Positions 14,013 through 19,742 of a stretch of 19,742 bases of DNA are shown here, piece after piece. Positions within the stretch are counted from its first letter, which is position 1; every line of letters starts with the position of its first letter. The notes beneath the pieces are model-generated. The model was given only the letters and a program-made list of their open reading frames with translations, was not told the DNA's origin and made no database searches. Where the stretch lies: NCBI GenBank assembly GCA_021791995.1, contig JAJYVN010000017.1:1-19742 (forward strand), written 5' to 3'. Source of the DNA: Bacillota bacterium. Lineage in GTDB: Bacteria; Bacillota; Sulfobacillia; RBS10-35; JAJYVN01. The position numbers and the translations under genes were made by a program.

Positions 14013-14597
14013 GTGCGTTCTGTGCCATGGACGTTCGCCTTTCTGTGTGCAGCGGCGTTGGCTGGTACCACGCCGGTACACTGGGTCAATATCAGGGTAG
14101 CCGCGATGCTGGCGCCGCTCGGGCGCGGGATCCATCCATTGGAGTTAGTGTGGGATCTGGGCGGCCTGCCCCTCACTGCAGCGGTGTTGTTCGTCGTCGG
14201 GTTGGGACGTACGAGTCGGCTGGTATTATGGGGTGTGTTTCTGGCAGGGGGAGTTATTGAGCTGATTTCTAAGCACTTCCTCGTCTTGCCCCTCCCGGTC
14301 GGGTTGCCGACACCCGGGGGCTATTTGCGTGTGGAGCATGTGCTCAATCCCATGTTTGGTATCCACACGGGCTCCGCACCGGGCGATCTGTTGCGCGGTT
14401 CATTCCCGAGTGGTCACCTCTTCCGCCTGACGTTCACTGCCGGGGCACTTGTCCGTCGTTGGGTGTGGGTGCTTCCGCTGACTGCACTGGCGGCCGTGGC
14501 CGTGGTGGCGACGGGCGGGCACTGGGTGTGGGACGCCTTGGGTGGCTTTGTCCTGGCGGGTGGGTGTCTCGAAGTGGTGCAAGGCTGCGAAGGATAG
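14013..14597 (+). CDS. PAP2-like membrane protein, phosphatase motifs incomplete
   Basis: PAP2 proteins are membrane phosphatases of lipid phosphates and related substrates. The 194-residue product has about five hydrophobic segments, a central GSFPSGHLFR (PSGH at 132-135) and ATGGHWVWDALGG with H170 and D174, the family's motif 2 and motif 3 core. Motif 1 reads K87-x6-LP rather than K-x6-RP, and the SR pair that should precede H170 is A163-V164. Both phosphate-binding arginines are therefore absent, so activity is doubtful or altered. The GTG start at 14013 has only a weak ribosome binding site; an upstream GGGGGAG at 13977-13983 is too far. It follows the START-domain gene by 35 nt. PAP2 superfamily membership is likely; the substrate is unknown. 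Confidence 0.78.
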   Translation: MRSVPWTFAFLCAAALAGTTPVHWVNIRVAAMLAPLGRGIHPLELVWDLGGLPLTAAVLFVVGLGRTSRLVLWGVFLAGGVIELISKHFLVLPLPVGLPTPGGYLRVEHVLNPMFGIHTGSAPGDLLRGSFPSGHLFRLTFTAGALVRRWVWVLPLTALAAVAVVATGGHWVWDALGGFVLAGGCLEVVQGCEG

Positions 14598-14600
14598 AGG

Positions 14601-14636
14601 GAGGGGAGGCAGCCGCGTCGAACGCGGCCCTCTATG
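14601..14636 (+). promoter_or_regulatory. Shine-Dalgarno separated from start codon by a hairpin
   Basis: GAGGGGAGG at 14601-14609 is a near-ideal Shine-Dalgarno, but lies 24 nt from the ATG at 14634. Between them CCGCGT (14613-14618) and ACGCGG (14622-14627) form a perfect six-pair GC-rich stem with loop CGA. If the 15-nt hairpin folds, the effective spacing drops to 9 nt, which is normal. There is no other in-frame start in between. Confidence 0.5.
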
Positions 14637-15308
14637 GAGATTCAACGCGGTGATCCACCCGATCTGACCCTCTGGGTGAATGCACGGGATGAACCAGGTG
14701 TATTGGCGCAACTCACGGGTGTGGTGGCAACCCATGGGGCTAATATCACTCTGATCGATATTGTGGATCGCGCGGCCCATGTGGCTTCGGTCTATATGGA
14801 GCTGGAGCATGTGGCAGACGCGGATGCTCTGATGCGGGATGTTGCGGCCCTGCCTTCTACCATCGATTTTCAACGACCGCCCTCGTTCTATGATGTGTAT
14901 GGCAAGCGGGTGATCGTGATCGGTGGAGGGGCGCAGGTGGGGCAGGTGATGCTCGGCGCTGTGTCCGAGTCGGATCGCCACAACATCCGGGGGGAGCGGA
15001 TCTCCGTCGACACCATTCCCCTTGTCGGTGAGGAGAATGTGGCGGGTGCCGTCCGGGCCGTCGGTAGGTTGCCACGTGCGGCGGTCCTGGTACTCGCGGG
15101 GGCGCTGATGGGTGGCGATATCACGGAAGCCGTGCGTGAGGTGCGCGGCCGCGGGATCATTGTCATTTCCCTCAATATGGCGGGTAGCGTCCCAGAAGCG
15201 GCGGACCTAGTTGTGTCGGATCCCGTGCAGGCGGGTGTAATGGCGGTCATGGCAATCGCGCGCACGGCAAAGTTCGATATCAGCCGCGTGCGCGGCCACC
15301 GCTTCTAA
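14634..15308 (+). CDS. ACT-domain protein with DUF5612-type C-terminal domain (COG2061)
   Basis: The 224-residue product opens with an ACT domain (about residues 10-80): LTLWVNARDEPGVLAQLTGVVATHGANITLIDIVD, the usual beta-alpha-beta start of an amino-acid-sensing module. The remainder (about 88-224) begins GKRVIVIGGGAQVGQV and includes DTIPLVGEENVAGAVRAV, RAAVLVLAGALMGGDI and IISLNMAGSVPEAADLVVSDPVQAG. This arrangement matches the COG2061 group, described as ACT-containing predicted regulators of homoserine dehydrogenase, best known from archaea and some deep-branching Firmicutes. The actual function is unproven. The ATG at 14634 has no Shine-Dalgarno at normal spacing, but see the hairpin site just upstream. 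It precedes ruvCAB by about 95 nt on the same strand; no functional link to recombination is evident. Confidence 0.82.
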   Translation: MEIQRGDPPDLTLWVNARDEPGVLAQLTGVVATHGANITLIDIVDRAAHVASVYMELEHVADADALMRDVAALPSTIDFQRPPSFYDVYGKRVIVIGGGAQVGQVMLGAVSESDRHNIRGERISVDTIPLVGEENVAGAVRAVGRLPRAAVLVLAGALMGGDITEAVREVRGRGIIVISLNMAGSVPEAADLVVSDPVQAGVMAVMAIARTAKFDISRVRGHRF

Positions 15309-15402
15309 CGCAGGACCCCGTCTACCGTGCGTCGAACGCCTCCCCATAGCAGGTCACTGGAAGTTGTACCAGCGTGCTCTATCGGCTGAGGGGAGGAACC
15401 CC

Positions 15403-15915
15403 GTGCGCGTGTTGGGAATTGACCCCGGGATTGCGACCTGTGGGTATGGTGTCATCGAGGCGGCGGATGGCGAATGGCGGCTGGTTGTGGCGGGTGCCAT
15501 ACGCCCGACCCAACGTGGCGCGGCGCGGCTGCAGGAGTTGTACAAAGCGATGAGGGCGATCCTAGCTGCGCACCGTCCCAACGCTGCGGCGGTCGAGCTT
15601 CTCTACCACAACCGTAATGTCAAGACGGCGGCGGATGTCGGGCAGGCCCGAGGGGTTGCCATGCTGGCCTTGGTGCAGGCGGGTATTGATATCGCGGAGT
15701 ACACCCCGACGCAGATGAAACTGGCGATTACGGGGAACGGGGCGGCCGATAAGGGGCAGGTCCAGCGGTTGGTGGCGATGCGCCTCCGACTGGCGTACCC
15801 GCCGCAGCCCGATGACGCCGCCGACGCGCTGGGGCTCTGCCTCTGTTATGTTCAGGCGATTGGTCTGCGGCAGCGGGTGGCGCAGGCCATGGGCGCGGGG
15901 ACGTTGGCACGATGA
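15403..15915 (+). CDS. ruvC: Crossover junction endodeoxyribonuclease RuvC
   Basis: RuvC resolves Holliday junctions by paired symmetric nicks, working as a dimer with RuvAB. The 170-residue product carries all four acidic active-site residues at the Escherichia coli-like positions: D7 in GIDPGIATCGYGV, E65 in VELLYHNRN, and D138 and D141 in DDAADALGL. VKTAADVGQARGV (73-85) is the family signature. The frame opens at 15364, but the GTG at 15403 follows AGGGGAGGA at optimal spacing and matches the conserved N-terminus. Its stop overlaps the ruvA start in ATGA (15912-15915), showing translational coupling. Confidence 0.96.
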   Translation: MRVLGIDPGIATCGYGVIEAADGEWRLVVAGAIRPTQRGAARLQELYKAMRAILAAHRPNAAAVELLYHNRNVKTAADVGQARGVAMLALVQAGIDIAEYTPTQMKLAITGNGAADKGQVQRLVAMRLRLAYPPQPDDAADALGLCLCYVQAIGLRQRVAQAMGAGTLAR

Positions 15916-16499
15916 TCGCCTTTGTGCGCGGCCGGGTGCAGAGTCGTGGGAGCGGGTGGGTCGAGTTGGACGTGGATGGCATCGGCTTTCACCTGACGCT
16001 CTCGGCGCGAGCCGCCCAGGGTCTCCCTGCCCCGGGGGAAGAGGTCTCGATTGTTACGGAGTTTCTCGTGCGCGAGGACGGCGTGGTGCTCTTCGGTTTC
16101 GCGGACGCGGGTGAGCGTGAAGCGTTCCGCTCCTTGTTGTCGGTTGCGACGGTGGGGCCGAAGACGGCTTTGGCGGTTCTCTCGGCCTTTACGCTACCGG
16201 CCTTGGTCTCGGCGGTCCGGCGCGAAGACGTGACAGCGCTGTCCTGCGTGCCGGGGGTTGGCAAGAAAACCGCGCAACGGATCTGTCTTGAGCTTCGGGA
16301 CCGGATGGAACAGACCATGGAACCATCGAGTGTAGGGGATGGGGTGACGGGTGAGGCATTGGCTGCCCTGATCTCCCTCGGCTATAGCACTGCTGAGGCG
16401 TCGGAAGCGATGGCTGGGCTGGACGGCACGGCCGAGGGTGCGGCGGAGTTGGTGCGTGCAGCCTTGCGCCGACTGAATGGGCAGAGCGGTCGGGGGTAG
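15912..16499 (+). CDS. ruvA: Holliday junction branch migration protein RuvA
   Basis: RuvA binds four-way junctions as a tetramer and loads the RuvB motor. The 195-residue product has the three expected domains: an OB-fold start (MIAFVRGRVQSRGSGWVELDVDGIGFHL), a tandem helix-hairpin-helix core (LLSVATVGPKTALAVLSAF and LSCVPGVGKKTAQRICLEL), then an acidic-Ser linker and a C-terminal UBA-like RuvB-binding domain (EALAALISLGYSTAEASEAM). Its ATG overlaps the ruvC stop by four bases. A 72-nt gap follows before ruvB. Confidence 0.97.
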   Translation: MIAFVRGRVQSRGSGWVELDVDGIGFHLTLSARAAQGLPAPGEEVSIVTEFLVREDGVVLFGFADAGEREAFRSLLSVATVGPKTALAVLSAFTLPALVSAVRREDVTALSCVPGVGKKTAQRICLELRDRMEQTMEPSSVGDGVTGEALAALISLGYSTAEASEAMAGLDGTAEGAAELVRAALRRLNGQSGRG

Positions 16500-16571
16500 C
16501 GTGGCCAGTGCGCAGGGAAAGGGTGCTAGCCTGCAAAAACCGGCTGGCCGTGGACGGTACAGAGGGGAGCC

Positions 16572-17654
16572 GTGAAGGGGATGCGCCATCCCGATGAAAG
16601 AGCGGCGGATGAGCAGGAAGTCCGGGCGGATGCAGACCTGCGGCCAGAGCTCTTGAACGAGTTTGTCGGTCAGGAGCGCCTGAAGGAGCACCTGCGCATC
16701 ACGATCGAGGCCGCACGAGCACGCGGCGAGACGTTGGACCATGTACTCTTCTATGGTCCCCCGGGTCTCGGCAAGACGACACTAGCGCACATCCTGGCTC
16801 GGGAACTCGGCGTGGGCATTCGGCTGACCTCTGGACCGGCATTGCAGCGAGCCGGAGACCTTGCTGCGCTGCTGACCAGCCTTGCGCCGGGGGATGTCCT
16901 CTTCATTGATGAGATTCATCGTTTAGACCGCAACGTCGCAGAGACGTTGTACCCTGCGATGGAGGATCACGCCCTGGATATCGTTCTTGGTAAGGGGCCC
17001 ACGGCGAATACCCTACGCATCGATCTCCCCGCGTTCACACTGGTTGGTGCGACGACGCGGCAAGGGGCGCTCCCGGCACCCTTCCGGGACCGTTTTGGGC
17101 TGATCGAGCGTCTGGAGTATTACACGGAGCAAGAGTTGCACACCATCGTCGTGCGTTCGGCACGCATCCTGGGCGCTCGCTTGGACCCCGAGGGAGCGGC
17201 CGAGGTCGCGCGCCGCAGCCGCGGAACGGCACGCGTTGCCAATCGGCTCTTACGTCGGCTGCGAGACTTTGCGGAGGTGCGGGCAGACGCGGTGGTTACC
17301 GAGGAGGTTGCGCGCCAGGCCTGTGACCTTCTCCAGATTGACCCAACCGGCCTTGACGCGGATGATCTGCGGATTCTTCACCTCATGCTGGATCATTACG
17401 GGGGCGGCCCGGTGGGACTGTCCACTCTGGCTGCCGCATCGAGCGAGTCCGAGGACACGATTGCGGATGTGATCGAGCCGTACCTGTTGCAACGCGGGCT
17501 TCTGCAGCGAACGCCCCGTGGCCGGATGCTGACGCACTCGGGATTCACCTATCTGGGGGTGCCGGTTCCCCCCGGATGGAGTGGGGCGGGTGAGGGGAGG
17601 CAGACGGAGTCCGGAGAGGTGGGCCTGCTGCGTCCCCACGAGGCACACGCGTGA
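16572..17654 (+). CDS. ruvB: Holliday junction branch migration ATPase RuvB
   Basis: RuvB is the AAA+ hexameric motor that drives branch migration with RuvA. The 360-residue product shows the usual order: LLNEFVGQERLKEHL at the N-terminus, Walker A GPPGLGKTT (62-70), LTSGPALQRAGDLAALLT, Walker B LFIDEIHRL (110-118), sensor GATTRQGALPAPFRDRFG with the arginine finger, GTARVANRLLRRLRDFAEV in the lid, and the C-terminal winged helix with HYGGGPVGLSTLA and LLQRTPRGRM. It is slightly longer than many RuvB proteins because of a 35-residue Gly/Pro-rich tail. The GTG at 16572 follows GAGGGGAG; ATG 16581 is an alternative. It closes the ruvCAB cluster. Confidence 0.97.
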   Translation: MKGMRHPDERAADEQEVRADADLRPELLNEFVGQERLKEHLRITIEAARARGETLDHVLFYGPPGLGKTTLAHILARELGVGIRLTSGPALQRAGDLAALLTSLAPGDVLFIDEIHRLDRNVAETLYPAMEDHALDIVLGKGPTANTLRIDLPAFTLVGATTRQGALPAPFRDRFGLIERLEYYTEQELHTIVVRSARILGARLDPEGAAEVARRSRGTARVANRLLRRLRDFAEVRADAVVTEEVARQACDLLQIDPTGLDADDLRILHLMLDHYGGGPVGLSTLAAASSESEDTIADVIEPYLLQRGLLQRTPRGRMLTHSGFTYLGVPVPPGWSGAGEGRQTESGEVGLLRPHEAHA

Positions 17655-17681
17655 CATGGTCCTGAAGCTTCCAGACTTCTG

Positions 17682-17710
17682 ACCCCCAAAAGGGGATCCA
17701 TAGGCTCGAA
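17682..17710 (+). promoter_or_regulatory. Candidate SigI-type promoter upstream of sigI
   Basis: ACCCCC at 17682-17687 and CGAA at 17707-17710 resemble the -35 and -10 elements reported for SigI-dependent promoters in Bacillus and Clostridium thermocellum. They lie between ruvB and sigI, 25 nt before the sigI start, the expected place for an autoregulatory promoter. The 19-nt spacer may be longer than usual, and CCCC-AAAA-GGGG here also forms a small inverted repeat, so chance or another role is possible. Confidence 0.4.
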
Positions 17711-17735
17711 TGAACCGAGGGGTGGAGGTACAGCA

Positions 17736-18482
17736 TTGCCCCGTTTTCGGGACCACCCAACCCAACAGGCTCCCGAGCGAGGGGATCTTCATGCTGCTCA
17801 GAATGGGGATGCGGCGGAGCGGGAGAGGATCCTTGCCGCATATGTGCCTGTGGCCGTGCAGATCTGTTCTCGCGTGTGTGGTCGACGGGTGGAGCCGGGG
17901 CGGGACGATGAGGTGAGCATTGCGCTCTTGGCGCTGAATGAGGCGATAGATTCGTACCGGACCGAAGCGCAGGTGCCCTTCCGGTCGTTTGCTGAAACGG
18001 TGGTGCGTCGGCGCCTGGTTGACCACTTCCGTCGGCAGAAGCGAGTGCGCGAGTTGCCTTTCACTGCGCTGGAGGTTGAGCAGGAGGACGGCACTCTGTA
18101 CAACCCGGCCGAGTGGAGCGCGGCCGAGGCGGTGCACCGGGACCGGATAGAACGGGAGGAACGGCAAGCCGAGATTGCCCAGTATCAAGAGATACTGCGG
18201 ACGTATGGGATTACCCTGGATGACCTTGTGGAACGGGGGCCGAGGCATGCCGATGCGCGCTCTCGGGCGATCGAGGTCGCGCGGGCCGTCGCGACGGACC
18301 AACGGTGGCGGGAGTATTTGCGCTTGCACCATGCCCTGCCGCTGCGCGAACTGGAGGCGCATCCTGCGTTGGACATCAGTCGCAAGACGATGGAGCGACA
18401 GCGGAAGTATATTATTGCGGTTGCGGTGATTCTGATGGAGGACCTGCACATCCTGCGTTCATACATCTCGACCGTGTCGTGA
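17736..18482 (+). CDS. sigI: RNA polymerase sigma factor SigI
   Basis: SigI is a sigma-70-family factor tied to heat or envelope stress in Bacillus and to polysaccharide-sensing in cellulolytic clostridia. The 248-residue product is of family length. Region 2 shows RERILAAYVPVAVQICSRVCGRRVEPGRDDEVSIALLALNEAIDSYRTEAQVPFRSFAETVVRRRLVDHFRRQ. The C-terminal SigI-specific part has LRELEAHPALDISRKTMERQRKYIIAVAVILMEDL (the 'SRKT-ERxRKYIIA' motif is diagnostic), ending in LHILRSYIS. The TTG start at 17736 follows GGAGG at 17724-17728. Its stop overlaps a GTG of the rsgI frame in GTGA (18479-18482). Pairing with rsgI confirms the identity. Confidence 0.95.
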   Translation: MPRFRDHPTQQAPERGDLHAAQNGDAAERERILAAYVPVAVQICSRVCGRRVEPGRDDEVSIALLALNEAIDSYRTEAQVPFRSFAETVVRRRLVDHFRRQKRVRELPFTALEVEQEDGTLYNPAEWSAAEAVHRDRIEREERQAEIAQYQEILRTYGITLDDLVERGPRHADARSRAIEVARAVATDQRWREYLRLHHALPLRELEAHPALDISRKTMERQRKYIIAVAVILMEDLHILRSYISTVS

Positions 18483-18511
18483 AGGGAAGCGTGGGAGGGG
18501 GGTCAGAATTC

Positions 18512-19742
18512 ATGGCGGCGGGCGAGCGGCTGTGTGGTGTTGTGCTCGACGTTCGAGGACGATATGCGCGATTGCTCGTCGAAGGAAACTTTGTGCGTCT
18601 GCCAGCCGCAGAGGGCTGGCGGGCGGGCGATGAGGTCTGGCTCCTTCCGGATCAGCTTGCAGCCCCTGCCTCCCGCGGGCCATGGGGACGCGCCCGTTTA
18701 CGCTGGACAGCCATTGCGGCACTAACGGCCCTCGCTGCGGGGACGGCATCCCTTGGCTTTGTGGAGGTGGCTGCGGCGCAGCAGGTGGCTGCCGTTGTGT
18801 CTATCGACATCAATCCGAGCGTTGATCTGTATGTCAATAAGGCCGGAATGGTGGTGCGTACGACATCGTTTGATCACGGTGGCGAGCGTATCTTGGAGCA
18901 GACCCATGTGCGGGGTACGCCGATTGCCCAGGCGATCCCGGCCTTGGTATCCCAGGCGACACGTGACGGCTACCTCACAAGCACCAACCTGCCGCCTGTC
19001 GCATCCACCACTACCCCATTCCGGTCCTCTTCCGCTACGGCGAGTTCCTTGACAGATGGGGGCAAGGCGTCCGAGCACACCGTGTTGGTGGTCGTGGCCC
19101 AGACACACACGGCTCCGTCGTCGCTGCCAACGGCGCTGTCAGGCGCGGTGGACCAGGGCTTGGCACAGACCAGGTCCCTGCTCCAAAAGGACGACGTGGA
19201 CGCGAGTCTCGAAGCGGCGCAGGCGCCGACGGCTGATGTGCGGGGCGCTGCACAAGACCACCTCAGCCTTGGGCGCTATGCGGTGGGGCAGGCCCTCGCC
19301 GCGTCGGGCCGGGGTGTTTCCGTGACCGACTTGCAGAGTGCAACGCTGGGCGCCCTGCTCCAGAGCGGAGTGGCCTCCGGGGCCGCTTCCAAGGGCAAGG
19401 GCCAGTCATCCGTTCGCTCGTCTTCCTCCTCGAGTCCGGATGTTGGGAAGTCCTCCTCTTCTTCCTCGACCTCCCCTCCGACACGAACACCCAACGGTAC
19501 GGGACAGACCGCCGGGAGCATGCCGGTGCTTCCGTCGGTGAACCAACTCGTCCATTTGATCAACGCTCAGGCTGCCACAGCAATCCCTACCTCCTCTTCG
19601 CATGGCCCACACAGCAGTACCAGCGGTCGATCCACGGCTTCGACCGCTTCAACGGTTGGGAAGGGGGAGCAAAGCAACTCCGGCAGGGGTTCGCATCCGA
19701 CGGGGACCGAGCCGCCGACCGGCGGCATCGGGTTGCAGGTGG
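18512..19742 (+). CDS. rsgI: Anti-sigma factor RsgI, 5' part (runs off the window)
   Basis: RsgI is a single-pass membrane protein whose cytoplasmic domain holds SigI inactive and whose outer part senses a signal. The frame is open for 410 residues to the window edge. Residues 1-50 form the RsgI N domain (LCGVVLDVRGRYARLLVEGNFVRLP, GDEVWLLP). A membrane segment lies at about 64-86. The conserved extracytoplasmic domain follows: VVSIDINPSVDLYVNKAGMV (95-114), GERILEQ, and LGRYAVGQALAASGRGVSVTDL (252-273). From about 285 the sequence is a Ser/Thr/Pro/Gly-rich linker, including serine runs near 303-320. ATG 18512 has GGGAGGGGGG at 18493-18502; the in-frame GTG 18479 overlapping the sigI stop is an alternative. 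What lies at the C-terminus is outside the window. Confidence 0.92.
   Translation, partial: MAAGERLCGVVLDVRGRYARLLVEGNFVRLPAAEGWRAGDEVWLLPDQLAAPASRGPWGRARLRWTAIAALTALAAGTASLGFVEVAAAQQVAAVVSIDINPSVDLYVNKAGMVVRTTSFDHGGERILEQTHVRGTPIAQAIPALVSQATRDGYLTSTNLPPVASTTTPFRSSSATASSLTDGGKASEHTVLVVVAQTHTAPSSLPTALSGAVDQGLAQTRSLLQKDDVDASLEAAQAPTADVRGAAQDHLSLGRYAVGQALAASGRGVSVTDLQSATLGALLQSGVASGAASKGKGQSSVRSSSSSSPDVGKSSSSSSTSPPTRTPNGTGQTAGSMPVLPSVNQLVHLINAQAATAIPTSSSHGPHSSTSGRSTASTASTVGKGEQSNSGRGSHPTGTEPPTGGIGLQV

Noticed and set aside
13153..14028. 291-codon minus-strand frame opposite trxA and the START-domain gene
   Set aside because: It is the shadow of two strong plus-strand genes and shows no recognisable domain.
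17250..18449. 399-codon open frame on the minus strand opposite ruvB and sigI
   Set aside because: It overlaps the ends of two well-identified genes, crosses their intergenic region, and its product (rich in Arg, Pro, His) resembles no family. Long antisense frames are expected in GC-rich coding DNA.

Overview
The window looks like chromosome from a high-GC, endospore-forming member of the Bacillota (Firmicutes). The evidence is the gene set: lysA followed by a site-2 protease gene and scpA/scpB, a DUF2953 gene paired with a GerW/YtfJ-type spore gene, and an adjacent sigI-rsgI pair. Frequent GTG and TTG starts and G-rich Shine-Dalgarno sequences fit this. A COG2061-type ACT protein suggests a deep-branching high-GC lineage (Thermaerobacter, Sulfobacillus, Symbiobacterium or Kyrpidia-like), but I cannot name a genus from sequence alone.

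Layout. (1) 152-2886, plus strand: lysA, an M50-family membrane protease gene and scpA, tightly packed as one operon. (2) 2887-5923: about 3 kb separating scpA from scpB. It holds a decayed IS607-type element (serine-recombinase tnpA and RuvC-like tnpB, both broken by several frameshifts) and about 770 bp with no recognisable gene. (3) 5924-6493: scpB. (4) 6491-8841: an apparently intact insertion sequence on the minus strand. Its 719-residue protein joins a DUF4338/DruA-like domain to an ISAzo13-type DDE transposase, and its left terminal repeat overlaps the scpB stop codon. (5) 8995-9813, minus strand: a membrane-anchored lytic transglycosylase. (6) 9871-10895: DUF2953 gene and gerW/ytfJ homologue, probably the tail of the former scpAB operon. 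(7) 11193-13106: a SNF2-type helicase. (8) 13177-14597: thioredoxin, a START/RatA-like protein and a divergent PAP2 membrane protein. (9) 14634-17654: an ACT-domain protein, then ruvC-ruvA-ruvB. (10) 17736 to the window edge: sigI and the 5' part of rsgI.

How the genes work together. LysA makes lysine from meso-diaminopimelate. ScpA and ScpB are the non-SMC subunits of the SMC chromosome-condensation complex. The RuvABC genes encode Holliday-junction migration and resolution. SigI-RsgI is a sigma/anti-sigma pair in which a transmembrane protein controls a sigma factor. A candidate SigI-type promoter precedes sigI, which would fit autoregulation.

The most distinctive items are the DruA-like/ISAzo13 fusion transposase with its terminal repeats, the interruption of the scpA-scpB region by mobile DNA, a hairpin that separates a strong Shine-Dalgarno from its start codon ahead of the ACT protein, and a PAP2-like protein lacking both phosphate-binding arginines. 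I found no CRISPR array, tRNA or rRNA gene.
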